Positions 6,892 to 17,100 of a stretch of 34,806 bases of DNA are shown here, piece after piece (within the stretch, counting starts at the first letter, position 1; every line of letters starts with the position of its first letter). The notes beneath the pieces were generated by a model, which was given only the letters and a program-made list of their open reading frames with translations, made no database searches and was not told where the DNA came from. Source of the stretch: Roseospira goensis (GTDB lineage: Bacteria > Pseudomonadota > Alphaproteobacteria > Rhodospirillales > Rhodospirillaceae); assembly GCF_014197795.1 (NCBI RefSeq), contig NZ_JACIGI010000036.1, positions 1 through 34,806 of the forward strand, written 5' to 3'. Position numbers and translations under genes: made by a program.

Positions 6892-7471
6892 CGCAGGCTT
6901 TCACGCCCGCCTGAACCTGATCCTGGCAGACGAGAAGAGTTCGACCGCCTTTGCGCGTCGTGCGGGCCTATCGCAATCGGGGTTCAGGCGGATCGAAAAA
7001 GGCGGCGAGCCTGGGCTTCAATCGCTCCTCAGTATCGCTCAGGCGGCCGGCGTCTCTATTGAGTGGCTCGCCACGGGCGAAGGGCCGATGCGCCGCGACC
7101 CGGCGCCAGCGCAGGGCCAGGCGCAGGAGCGGGCGCAGGACCAGCCGCGGGGCCAGGCCGCCACCGACGCGGCGACCGCCCCGCCCGAGTCGCGCCCGGC
7201 CCCGCCCGCCCCGCCGGCCCTGGACGGCCGGCTGCTGGGGATGTGTTTTGAAGGGATTAAAAGGACTTACAAGGAGGCGAATGCCCGCATCGACGACCGC
7301 TCGGCCGGCATCATGGCCGCCCGTCTGTACGAGGACGTCCTGGCCGCCACGGCCGATGACCCCGACCCGGAGCCCGCCCGCCGTGCGGCCCTGCGCATGG
7401 GGCTACAGCACCTCCGCCGCGACCTGCAGACGCCCGCATCGCCCGCCGCATCGAGCAAACACTCGGCTTGA
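6875..7471 (+). CDS. Phage repressor, XRE-type helix-turn-helix
   Basis: A 198-residue protein starting MKPECDAGFHARLNLILADE. Residues about 9-67 form a helix-turn-helix of the CI/XRE type (STAFARRAGLSQSGFRRIEKGG, then LQSLLSIAQAAGVSIEWLATGEG). A Pro/Ala/Gln-rich linker follows (about 70-120), then a helical C-terminal domain (LGMCFEGIKRTYKEANARID, then AARLYEDVLAAT) that probably oligomerises. There is no visible S24 peptidase (Ser-Lys) domain, so SOS-type self-cleavage is unlikely. It is divergent from Ner, the standard place of the c repressor. I start it at 6875 because the upstream in-frame Met (6833) precedes the operator. Its start codon lies inside the palindromic operator. Confidence 0.85.
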   Translation: MKPECDAGFHARLNLILADEKSSTAFARRAGLSQSGFRRIEKGGEPGLQSLLSIAQAAGVSIEWLATGEGPMRRDPAPAQGQAQERAQDQPRGQAATDAATAPPESRPAPPAPPALDGRLLGMCFEGIKRTYKEANARIDDRSAGIMAARLYEDVLAATADDPDPEPARRAALRMGLQHLRRDLQTPASPAASSKHSA

Positions 7472-7581
7472 GGTCGGTCACGCTCTCCGCCTACCATAGT
7501 ACGAGCGTCTATTGGTGCGCATGTCAAAGCACGACAACCTTTTGCAGGCGCGCCGCCCGCCCGGTCTGAGGAGACCCCGCC

Positions 7582-8034
7582 ATGCCCCGCCCGCCCGTGT
7601 TTGCCGCCGCCGCCGCCCTGATCGCGGCCCTGGCCGTCACCGCCCTCGCCCTGGTCTCCCCGGCGGCGGCCCAGGACGATCCGGCCTCTGCCCGTGCCGA
7701 GAGCGCGGCACTCCTGGAGATGATGGCCTTTAATGGCGGGAGCTATCTTCGGCTTATGGGCGATGAGGATGATATGATCGACGGCGCGAAAGAAGCTTTG
7801 GTCAAAAAACTGCGCGATCCGGAGAGCGTCCAGTGGCGCAATATTCGCATCGTTGACTATGCCGAAGGGCGGCTTGTGTGCGGCGAGTACAACGCCCGCA
7901 ACGCTTTCGGCGGCTACGTCGGCTTCCAGCCGTTTGCATCGGGTGGCCAAACCGCCCGGATGCTTTTCATCGATCAAGACCCGGCCATTGAAACCGCCCT
8001 CAACGCCCCGCTCCTTGAGGCCTGCGGCGATTGA
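7582..8034 (+). CDS. Small exported protein of unknown function, probable phage accessory gene
   Basis: A 150-residue protein with a clear Sec signal peptide: MPRPP, a long hydrophobic stretch, then cleavage after SPAAAQ near residue 30. The mature part contains LVKKLRDPESVQWRNIRIVD and LVCGEYNARNAFGGYVGFQPF. This resembles small periplasmic proteins with the pattern DPxSxxxRN...VCGExNxxNxxGGYxGxxxF, often seen near mobile DNA; I know no established function. The ribosome binding site is GAGGAGA. The gene lies between the phage repressor and the candidate phage end, so it may be lysogenic conversion cargo, although a host origin cannot be excluded. Confidence 0.8.
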   Translation: MPRPPVFAAAAALIAALAVTALALVSPAAAQDDPASARAESAALLEMMAFNGGSYLRLMGDEDDMIDGAKEALVKKLRDPESVQWRNIRIVDYAEGRLVCGEYNARNAFGGYVGFQPFASGGQTARMLFIDQDPAIETALNAPLLEACGD

Positions 8035-8061
8035 TCGGCGCCGGTCGGACGGCGATCGCCG

Positions 8062-8210
8062 TGTGCCAAATCCCTGCTGATCGCCGGTCATTCCGGCTCA
8101 ATCTGTGCCAAATCGGTTTTCGCCCACCGACCCAAATTTTTCAGTGATCCCAATATGTTCCGGTATGTCCTTCAGTATCCCGCCTGTGCCATACCGATCA
8201 CCCCCTCACA
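8062..8210. repeat. Repeated TGTGCCAAATC motifs at the candidate phage left end
   Basis: TGTGCCAAATC occurs exactly at 8062-8072 and 8104-8114, 42 bp apart, with a variant TGTGCCATACC at 8185-8195. Ordered repeats of this size next to a terminus are what Mu A-type transposases bind. The plus strand reads CTCACA up to 8210, so the minus strand would start TGTGAG, in keeping with the TG...CA ends of this phage group. The rest of the 389-bp gap (8035-8423) holds the leader of the amidohydrolase gene, with a -10-like TAGAGT at 8344-8349. The precise junction needs comparison with an empty site. Confidence 0.45.
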
Positions 8211-8423
8211 ACCGGCCGATTACCATGCAAACGAGGGTCGCCGTTTTCTTTGGTGGCCGTCCGATCGCCTTCAGCCGATGGCGGCCGTGCCCTGCCCTCG
8301 GCACGATGGCGTTGCAGCGTTTCCCACGCGGTCCAAACCGGGCTAGAGTGTGGGGTCCGGCCCTCGAACCGCGCGCTTCGCGACGCCCGGGGCCGGGCGC
8401 GGCGACGCAGCGCGGGACGGACC

Positions 8424-9308
8424 ATGAGCAGTACACCCATCAGCCAGACCCGCCTGGACGATGTCCTGCGCATCCAGCGGCCGGATCGGCAGACGCGTCC
8501 GCTGGTGCTGGCCTCGCCGCATTCCGGCACGGCCTATCCGCCGGCCTTCCTGGCGCTGTCCCGGCTGCCGATGCAGGTCCTGCGGGCCAGCGAGGACACC
8601 CACGTCGACGTCATCTTCGGCGCCGCCCCCGCCCTCGGCGTGCCGCTGCTGTGCGCCCTGCTGCCGCGCGTCTACATCGACGTCAACCGGGAGTCGCTGG
8701 AGTTGGACCCGTCGATGTTCTGTGACGTCCTGCCGCCGCACGCGAACACGGACTCCCCCCGGGTCCGCGCCGGGCTGGGCACGCTGCCGCGGGTGGCCGG
8801 GGAGGGCCAGCACATCTACCGCCGCAAGCTGCCGTTCACCGAGGCCGAGCGGCGGGTCGCCCAGTGCTACGAGCCATACCATGCCGCCCTGCGCGGCCTG
8901 ATCCGGGCGACGCGGGCGCGTTTCGGGCACTGCGTCGTGCTCGACTGCCACTCCATGCCACGGTCGTCGCTGGAAGGCCCGCGCCGAGGCACGGTGCCGG
9001 ATATCGTGCTGGGCGACCGCCACGGCACCACCTGCGACCCCGCCGTCACCGACGCGGCCGAGGCGGCGCTGGCCGGCCGCGGCTTTCGGGTGCACCGCAA
9101 CAAGCCCTACGCCGGCGGGTTCACCACCCGCCACTACGGCCGCCCGGGTCACGGGGTGCACACCTTGCAGATCGAGATCAACCGCGCCCTGTACATGGAC
9201 GAGGCGACCCGCGAGCCGACGGCGGGCCTGCATCGGCTGGCCGCGGCGGTGCCGCCCCTGCTGGATGCCCTGTCGGCGGTGCCGGGCGTCGCCCAGGCGG
9301 CGGAGTAG
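8424..9308 (+). CDS. N-formylglutamate amidohydrolase family protein
   Basis: A 294-residue protein starting MSSTPISQTRLDDVLRIQRP. Family signatures are ASPHSGTAYP near the N-terminus, DTHVDVIF and VLDCHSMP in the middle, and RHYGRPGHGVHTLQIEINRALYMDE near the C-terminus. These provide the His and acidic residues expected of the zinc-dependent FGase fold. HutG-type enzymes hydrolyse N-formylglutamate to glutamate and formate at the end of histidine degradation, but no hut genes are nearby and the family also contains members with unknown amide substrates. The start follows GGACGG. An in-frame upstream extension to 8250 is GC-rich noise. It is probably the first host gene right of the prophage, which may separate it from its original upstream region. 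Confidence 0.88.
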   Translation: MSSTPISQTRLDDVLRIQRPDRQTRPLVLASPHSGTAYPPAFLALSRLPMQVLRASEDTHVDVIFGAAPALGVPLLCALLPRVYIDVNRESLELDPSMFCDVLPPHANTDSPRVRAGLGTLPRVAGEGQHIYRRKLPFTEAERRVAQCYEPYHAALRGLIRATRARFGHCVVLDCHSMPRSSLEGPRRGTVPDIVLGDRHGTTCDPAVTDAAEAALAGRGFRVHRNKPYAGGFTTRHYGRPGHGVHTLQIEINRALYMDEATREPTAGLHRLAAAVPPLLDALSAVPGVAQAAE

Positions 9309-9339
9309 CACGCCCCCCGGAGCCCATCGCGGAGGACCT

Positions 9340-9355
9340 TGGCACGGGGCTTGCA
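9340..9355 (+). promoter_or_regulatory. Sigma-54 (RpoN) promoter
   Basis: TGGCAC-GGGGC-TTGCA matches the -24/-12 consensus (TGGCACG-N4-TTGCA) at every position. Transcription would begin near 9366. That makes the ATG at 9367 leaderless and favours 9412 as the start of the lytic transglycosylase. Sigma-54 promoters need an activator such as NtrC or FlbD/FleQ; I could not identify its site. Confidence 0.8.
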
Positions 9356-9411
9356 TCCAGCGAAGCATGTTGGCGCCATGCGCCGCCCTCGCCGTTCGGA
9401 CCCGAGCCGCC

Positions 9412-10227
9412 ATGACCGTCGCGCCCCGCCCCGTTTGGCTGTTGCCGCCGATCGCCGCCCTGATACTAGCCCTGGCCCTGCTGGGCCGGCCGAGTCCCGC
9501 GGCCGCCGACGCCTACGCCAATGCCTACGCCTACGCCGATGAGCTCTGCTACGATCAGACCTCGACGCAGGAGCAGGTGAACGGCATCCCGGCCCAGGTC
9601 TTGACCGCGATCTCGCTGGTCGAATCGGGGCGCTGGGACGAGGACCGCCAAGCAAGAATTGCCTGGCCCTGGACCGTCAACAACGGCAGCGTCGGCAAGT
9701 TCTTCCCGACCAAGGCGGCGGCCATCGCCCATGTGCGGGCCTTGCAGGCCCGGGGCGAAACCAACATCGACGTCGGCTGCATGCAGATCAACCTGCATTA
9801 CCATGGCGACGCGTTCGCGACCCTCGACAAGGCGTTCGAGCCTCAGGCCAATGTGGCCTATGCCGTCGACTTCCTGAAGCGTCTCCACGCCGAGACCGGC
9901 TCGTGGACCCAGGCCGTGTCCCGCTATCATTCCGCCACCCCCAAATATGCCGCGCGCTACATGAAGAAGTTCCGGGTGGCGTGGCGCGAGGCCAAGGAGC
10001 ATGCGGTCGCCGCCGGCCTGCCGCCGGTGCGCGACATCATCGGGCGGGCCGAGGAAATCGAGGCCGCCTCGCGGGCCGAACGCGCCCGTCTGGAGGCCGA
10101 ACGCGAGGCCGCGCGCCGGGACGCCGCCCAGGTCGCCGATGCCTGGCGCGCGCAGAAGCTGCGGGCCTATCTGGCCCAGCGCGAGGCCCGCGCCCAGGCG
10201 GCGGCGACGGGCTCCGATCCCTCCTGA
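9412..10227 (+). CDS. Lytic transglycosylase-like (SLT domain) exported protein
   Basis: A 271-residue protein with a signal peptide (MTVAPRPVWLLPP, hydrophobic core, cleavage near PSPAAA at about residue 32). The SLT-like fold is marked by the likely catalytic Glu71 in AISLVESGRW, by VGCMQINLHYHG at about 121-132, and by SRYHSATPKYAARYMKK at about 170-186. Such enzymes cleave the glycan strand of peptidoglycan in the periplasm, often to let a flagellum or secretion machine pass. The last 70 residues are a charged helix (EIEAASRAERARLEAEREAA), probably a coiled coil. The perfect sigma-54 promoter upstream fits a flagellar or nitrogen-linked role, but no flagellar gene is in view. Confidence 0.85.
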   Translation: MTVAPRPVWLLPPIAALILALALLGRPSPAAADAYANAYAYADELCYDQTSTQEQVNGIPAQVLTAISLVESGRWDEDRQARIAWPWTVNNGSVGKFFPTKAAAIAHVRALQARGETNIDVGCMQINLHYHGDAFATLDKAFEPQANVAYAVDFLKRLHAETGSWTQAVSRYHSATPKYAARYMKKFRVAWREAKEHAVAAGLPPVRDIIGRAEEIEAASRAERARLEAEREAARRDAAQVADAWRAQKLRAYLAQREARAQAAATGSDPS

Positions 10228-10351
10228 CAGCCCTCCCGACGGCGCCGGCGGCCCCGTTCCCGGCCCCGGCAATTCGTGCTAAAGCGGAGCCCGCGGGGGC
10301 GCCACCCCCCGTGCACGGGCACGAGACCCCCTCGGGAGGAGAGAGCACATC

Positions 10352-11452
10352 ATGAAACGGCGCGACTTCCTGACCGGTGCCGCCGCGGCCGGCGCGGCCA
10401 CCGGTGCCAGCGGTCTGGCGGCCCCCGCCATCGTGCGGGCACAGGACGCCATGGACTGGAAGATGGTGACCACCTGGCCCAAAAACGCCCCGGGGGTGGG
10501 CGTCAATGCCCAGCGGTTCGCCGACATGGTCACCGAGATGAGTGGCGGGCGCCTGAATATTCGACTGTTCGCCGCCGGCGAGCTGGTGCCGCCGTTCGAG
10601 TGCCTGGACGCGGTGCAGGCCGACACGGCGCAACTGGCGCACTCGACGCCGTACTACTGGGTCGGCAAGTCCCCGGCGCTGAACTACTTCACCACCGTGC
10701 CCTTCGGCCTGATGGCGTGGGAGTTGAGCGCCTGGATCCACTTCGGCGGCGGCCAGGCGCTCTGGGAAGAGGTCTACGCTCCCTTCAACGTCGTGCCATT
10801 CTACGCCGGCTCTTCCGGGGTCCAGTCCGGCGGCTGGTTCAACACCGAGATCAACACCCTGGACGACCTCAAGGGCCTCAAGATGCGGATCGCCGGCCTG
10901 GGTGGCGAGGTGATGCGCCGCCTCGGCGTCGCGGTGGTGCTGACGCCGCCGGGTGATATCCAGCCGTCGCTGATGTCGGGCGCGGTCGACGCCGCCGAAT
11001 GGGTGAGCCCCTGGCTGGACATCGCCTTCGGGCTCCAGAAGGCCGCCAAATACTACTATGTGCCGGCGTTCCACGAGCCCGGCCCCGGCCTGGAGGTGAT
11101 CGTCAACAAGGACCGCTTCGAGGCCCTGCCCGACGACCTCAAGGCCATCGTCCGTTACGCCGCCCGCGCCACCAGCGAGACCACGCTGGCCGACTTCACC
11201 TTCAACAATATCGCCGTGTTCGCCGAGATGCGGAAGGCATTCCCGGACATCAACCTGCGCACCTTCCCGGACGTGGTGGTGCAGGCCATGGGCGAGAAGA
11301 CCCGCGAGGTGATCGAGGAGATCGCGGCGGAAGACGCGCTGACCCGTCGGGTGCATGACTCCTTCACGGCCTTCAACCGGCGCGCCGAGGCCTACCAGGC
11401 CCACTTCGACCTGCCCGCCCTTCGGATGCGGCAGCAGGTGTTCGGCAGCTAA
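10352..11452 (+). CDS. TRAP transporter substrate-binding protein (DctP/TakP type), Tat-exported
   Basis: A 366-residue protein. Its N-terminus has the twin-arginine motif KRRDFLTG followed by an Ala/Gly-rich stretch and cleavage near APAIVRAQ, so it is probably folded before export. The mature protein matches the TakP-like branch of DctP proteins: MVTTWPKNAPGVGVNAQRFA, LAHSTPYYWVGKSPALNYFT, LKGLKMRIAGLGGEVMRRLG, then AVDAAEWVSPWLDIAFG. In this family an Arg and nearby residues bind a carboxylate ligand such as a 2-oxo acid. No DctQ or DctM membrane gene lies on either side, so it must work with a transporter encoded elsewhere. The ribosome binding site is GGGAGGAGAG. A 7-bp hairpin follows the stop. 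Confidence 0.92.
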   Translation: MKRRDFLTGAAAAGAATGASGLAAPAIVRAQDAMDWKMVTTWPKNAPGVGVNAQRFADMVTEMSGGRLNIRLFAAGELVPPFECLDAVQADTAQLAHSTPYYWVGKSPALNYFTTVPFGLMAWELSAWIHFGGGQALWEEVYAPFNVVPFYAGSSGVQSGGWFNTEINTLDDLKGLKMRIAGLGGEVMRRLGVAVVLTPPGDIQPSLMSGAVDAAEWVSPWLDIAFGLQKAAKYYYVPAFHEPGPGLEVIVNKDRFEALPDDLKAIVRYAARATSETTLADFTFNNIAVFAEMRKAFPDINLRTFPDVVVQAMGEKTREVIEEIAAEDALTRRVHDSFTAFNRRAEAYQAHFDLPALRMRQQVFGS

Positions 11453-11477
11453 GGCGAATCGCGATCACGCCGACCCG

Positions 11478-11500
11478 GCCCCACAGGATACCGGTGGGGC
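11478..11500 (+). terminator. Hairpin downstream of the TRAP binding protein
   Basis: GCCCCAC (11478-11484) pairs with GTGGGGC (11494-11500) around a 9-base loop, 26 bases after the stop codon. There is no T-run, so intrinsic termination is uncertain. Confidence 0.35.
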
Positions 11501-11566
11501 GGGTCCCCCGGACCGGCTGCGCCGCACCGCCCGGTCGGCCGGGGGGATCGGCTGGGACTCATATAG

Positions 11567-11632
11567 TTAGCGCGGATTCACGCGATCAATCCGAACCACG
11601 CCGTGTTTCCGATTAATCGCGATCCGCACTAA
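11567..11632. repeat. 66-bp long imperfect palindrome in an intergenic region
   Basis: From TTAG (11567) to CTAA (11632) the sequence folds back on itself. Matching blocks from outside in are TTAG/CTAA, GCGGAT/ATCCGC, CGCGAT/ATCGCG, AATC/GATT, GAA/TTC and CACG/CGTG, interrupted only by single mismatches and one 3-base bulge. The centre is at 11601. A -10-like TATAGT (11562-11567) precedes it, so a transcript could begin inside it as a hairpin leader. It may be a structured RNA leader, a small RNA, a REP-like element or a tiny non-autonomous insertion. It is richer in AT than its surroundings. Confidence 0.65.
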
Positions 11633-11686
11633 TGTCCTCTCACGGCGCCCCCTGGGGCACGCCGCGTCATCCCCCGGAGCCCGGTC

Positions 11687-12202
11687 ATGTTCATCACCCT
11701 CGTGGTCACCGCCTGCGTCGCGGCCCTGGTCGCCGGGGTGATCCTGCTGGGCTTTCGCACGGTCGGCCGGCGCCCCCCCAAGTACGTGCTGCCGATGGCC
11801 ATCGCGCTGTCGATCCTGGCCTACGTCACCTACAGCCGTTACACGTGGTCGGACACGGTCATCGGCCGCATGCCCGAAAGCGTCGAGATCATTCACCTGT
11901 ACCGCGAGAGCAGCCCCCTGGAACCCTGGACCTATCTGTGGCCGCGTGTGACGCACTTTGCCGCCATCGACCGCGACGCCGTGGCGGGTCACCCGTCCCT
12001 GCCCGGCGTCTATCTGGTCCCGCTGATCCTGGTCGGCGAGGGGGATCCCACCGTCACGGTTCCCCATGTGCTGGACTGCGTGCAGGGTCGACGCGCCAAC
12101 CTGGGCTACGACGCCAGCCTGAACCCCGCGGACCTGCCCGAGACGGTGACCTGGCAGACGGGCCGCGAGCCGGACTTCCTGTTCGACGCGGTGTGCGACT
12201 GA
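11687..12202 (+). CDS. Membrane-anchored protein of unknown function
   Basis: A 171-residue protein. Two hydrophobic helices lie at residues about 2-23 (ITLVVTACVAALVAGVILLG) and 36-52 (LPMAIALSILAYVTY). A soluble domain of about 115 residues follows, starting YTWSDTVIGRMPESVEIIHL. It contains two Cys (VLDCVQGRR and DAVCD at the very C-terminus) that could form a disulfide if periplasmic. I recognise no family. It stands alone, with the 66-bp palindrome ending 54 bp before its start and EttA behind it. The start is the first Met after CGGAGCCCGGTC. Confidence 0.75.
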   Translation: MFITLVVTACVAALVAGVILLGFRTVGRRPPKYVLPMAIALSILAYVTYSRYTWSDTVIGRMPESVEIIHLYRESSPLEPWTYLWPRVTHFAAIDRDAVAGHPSLPGVYLVPLILVGEGDPTVTVPHVLDCVQGRRANLGYDASLNPADLPETVTWQTGREPDFLFDAVCD

Positions 12203-12211
12203 GCACCCCCA

Positions 12212-12240
12212 TTGCCCCCCGCGTCCCGCTGGGATAGAAG
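12212..12240 (+). promoter_or_regulatory. Candidate sigma-70 promoter of ettA
   Basis: TTGCCC at 12212-12217 and TAGAAG at 12235-12240 are separated by 17 bp and lie just after the stop of the preceding gene. The leader to the ettA start is about 105 bases. Confidence 0.4.
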
Positions 12241-12351
12241 GGGCGCCAATCGTCTCCGATGCAGCATTCGCGGCCCGTGCCCGCCGGCGCGGCGCCGCCC
12301 TGTGCCGTTGGCCCGCCGTTCGACACCCACACGCCCCTCCCGGAGGAGCCC

Positions 12352-14031
<1,680 letters not shown>

Positions 14032-14076
14032 CCGCGGCACCGGCCGCCCGCCAAGGACATCCCCTCCCGATCGAAC

Positions 14077-14105
14077 AAAGGCCGCGCCCACCGGACGCGG
14101 CCTTT
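14077..14105 (+). terminator. Terminator hairpin after ettA
   Basis: AAAGGCCGCG (14077-14086) pairs perfectly with CGCGGCCTTT (14096-14105) around a 9-base loop, 45 bases after the ettA stop. The arm ends in three T, a short tail in the sense direction. Confidence 0.7.
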
Positions 14106-14131
14106 GCGATCCGGAGCCCGCCCGGTAGGAT
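14104..14131 (+). promoter_or_regulatory. Candidate promoter of the hybrid histidine kinase
   Basis: TTGCGA at 14104-14109 and TAGGAT at 14126-14131 are 16 bp apart. The -35 overlaps the end of the ettA terminator arm. A transcript from about 14138 would have a short leader to the ATG at 14161. Confidence 0.35.
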
Positions 14132-14160
14132 TGGACTCCTGCGCGACCGGGTCCGGGACC

Positions 14161-17100
14161 ATGGCCATGACCGACAGCAGAGCCGGGACGGCGCTTGCGG
14201 CGCCCCCACGCCTCGACGGCGCCGGCTGGCGGGCGATCCTGGAGCATAGCCCCTTCGGCATCGCCCTCGTCGACGCCGACGGCCGGACCCTGTTCGTGAA
14301 CCAGCGCCTGGCCGACATGCTGGGGCGCGACCGCGACTCCCTCCAGAGTGTACGCCTGCCCGACCTCTACCCTGACCTTCCCCAGGCCGCCCGCATGCGC
14401 GAGCTCATCGCCGGCCACGCGCACGGCGGCGAGCACGAGGTCCGCCTGGGCGTCCGCACCCCGGGCGGGCAGACCGAAGACCGCTGGTTCCAGGTCTGGT
14501 GCCAGGCGGTGCGCATCGACGGGCGCGACGCGGTGACCTGCTGGCACCAGGACGTCACGCATCGCCACATGGAACCGACGGACCTGGAGGACCTGCACGC
14601 GGAGTTGCAGGTCCGCATCGCGGAACGCACCCGGGCCATGGGCGTCGAGATCACCGAGAGCCGCTACGCCGAGGCGGCCCTGCGGGAGGCCAACGACTTC
14701 CTGGAACGCAAGGTGGAGGAACGGACCCGCCACCTCCGCCGCGAGGTCGACCAGCGCCGCCGCGCCGAGCACGAGCGCGAGCAGACCGAGATGGAGCTGC
14801 TCGAACTGATCGAAAAGGCCCCGATCGCTGTCGGTATCGCCGACCGCGACGGCCGCTTCCTGTTCTGGAACCCGCCGTTCTTCCGGCTCGGCCGTCAGCG
14901 CATGGAAGACACCGGCAAGATCGCCTTCGGCCTCGCGTTCACCGATCCGGAGCTCATGCCCGCCCTTCAGGCCCGGGTCAACGCCGGGGAGGCGGTCGAG
15001 AACGTGGAGGCACACCTTCTGACCGGCGACGACGATCCGCGCTGGGTGCTGGTGTCGATGCGGGGCCTGGCGTTCGAGGGCCAGCCCGCCCTCCTGACCT
15101 GGGTTTTCGACATCACCGACATGAAGGCCCAGGCCGAGGCCCTGGAGGAGGCGCGACAGGCCGCCGAGGCCAGCGCCCGCGCCAAGTCGGCCTTCCTGGC
15201 CACCATGAGCCACGAGATCCGCACCCCCATGAACGGGGTCATCACGATGGCCGAGATGCTCGGCCAGACCGATCTCGACGCCGATCAGCGGCACATGCTC
15301 GGCGTGGTGACGGAATCGGCCAATGCCCTGCTGTCGATCATCGACGAGATCCTGGACTTCTCGAAGATCGAGGCCGGCCGGGTGACGCTCGACGAGGTGC
15401 CGCTGTCGCTCGAACAGATTACAGAACGGGTCGCCGACCTGCTGGGGCCGAAGGCGGACCAGAAGGGCCTGGACCTGCTCTGCCGCGTCGATCCACGCCT
15501 GCCGGACCGCCACCGCGGTGATCTCAACCGGTTGCGTCAGATTCTGGTGAATCTGGTCGGCAATGCGATCAAGTTCACCGAGCGCGGCCACGTCACCATC
15601 GCGGTGGATCCCTGCGCCGGCGACGACCGACCGCAGACCGACGGCCCGGCGGCGCCGCGCCTGGTGCGGCTCAGCGTCGCCGATACCGGCATCGGGCTGA
15701 CCGACGCGCAGATCAACGGTCTGTTCCAGCCGTTCTCGCAGGCCGACAGCTCGACCCAGCGCCGGTTCGGCGGCACCGGTCTCGGCCTGTCGATCTGCCG
15801 CACCCTGGCCGACCTGATGGGCGGCCGGATCGGCGTGGACAGCACACCCGGGCAGGGCTCAACCTTCTGGATCGAGGTTCCGCTGACCCCGGACCCGGCG
15901 GCGGAGGACCGGCCGGCGCCCGACCTCACCGGCGCCCGCGTGCTGGTGGTCGGCGACAGCACCCCCTCGCGCCATCGTCTCGCCGACATCCTGGCCACCT
16001 TCGGCGCGACCGTCGCCACCGCAGCCGACGGCGACGCCCTTCGGTCCGCCCTGATGCAGTCGCTGGTCTCGGAGCGCCCGTTCCATGCGGTGATCCTGGA
16101 TCGCCGCCTCGACGGGCAGGCCGCGATCCACCACCTCGATGCCGTCCTGCGCATCGGTGCCAGCGCCCCGCCACGCGTGCTGATCGTGGCCTCGCGCGGT
16201 CGGCTCGAAACCCGCCAGTACGCGGACCGTGCCGGCGTCGCCGGGGTCATCGGCTGGCCGCTGCACCGCGCCGAGACCGGCACCCTGGTGTCAATCGCCC
16301 TGGGACGAACGACGCCGGCCGCGTCGGCGGCCGGCGCGCGGGACGCGGCGGGACCATCGGAGGGCGGCGCCAGGGGCTACGTGGCGCCAGCCCGGGAGGC
16401 CGCCATGGCGGCCGGATGCCTGGTCCTGGTCGCCGAGGACAACCCCACCAATCAGACCGTCATCCGCATCCTGCTGGACCGGCTGGGTCTGGTGGCCGAC
16501 ATCGCGGGCAACGGTGTCGAAGCCCTGGCCCGGTTCCGCGCGCAGCCCTACGGGCTGGTCGTCACGGACTGCCATATGCCGGAAATGGACGGCTACGAAT
16601 TGGCCGGCCGGATCCGCGCGGTCGAGGCCGAGGAAGCGACCGGCCGCCACACGCCCATCATCGCCCTGACCGCCGACGCCATCACCGGCACGGCTCAGCT
16701 CTGCCTGGACCGGGGCATGGACGACTACCTGACCAAGCCGGTGGCGCTGAGCGATCTGGACGCCGCCATCAGGCGCTGGCTGCCACGCGCCGCCGCGCTG
16801 CGCCGGCCGCGGGAGGCGGCGGATACCCCAGCACCGGCCCCCACACTGGCCCACACACCGGCCCCTACACCGGCACCGGTCGGCGACGATCCGGCCGCGG
16901 CGGCCGACGACGAGCCCATTCTGGACCTGCGCCCGATCGGCGAGTTGGTCGGCGGTGACCGGGACATGATGAGGCAGTTGCTCGCGGATTTCGTCGCCGT
17001 GACCGAGACGGACGTCTCCGCGACCCTGTCGGCGCTCGACCGCGGCGACCTGGACGGCGCCCTCAAGGCCGCCCACTCCGCGGCCGGCGCCGCACGCTCG

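Larger units (their letters stand above)
1..8210. mobile_element. Mu-like transposable prophage, early region (partial, continues past left edge)
   Basis: The order repressor (plus strand), Ner-like protein, small genes, DDE transposase A and AAA+ ATPase B (minus strand) is the early-region layout of phage Mu and its relatives. Genes after B include wHTH, Cys-rich and zinc-ribbon proteins, which I recall as common in Mu-like phages of alphaproteobacteria. The phage left end must lie to the right of the repressor. A cluster of short repeats at 8062-8195 and a CACA-ending sequence at 8210 make a candidate end, and host-type genes start at 8424. The exact terminus is an inference; it could also lie between 7471 and 7582 or slightly further right. 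Structural genes and the right end are outside the window. Confidence 0.85.
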
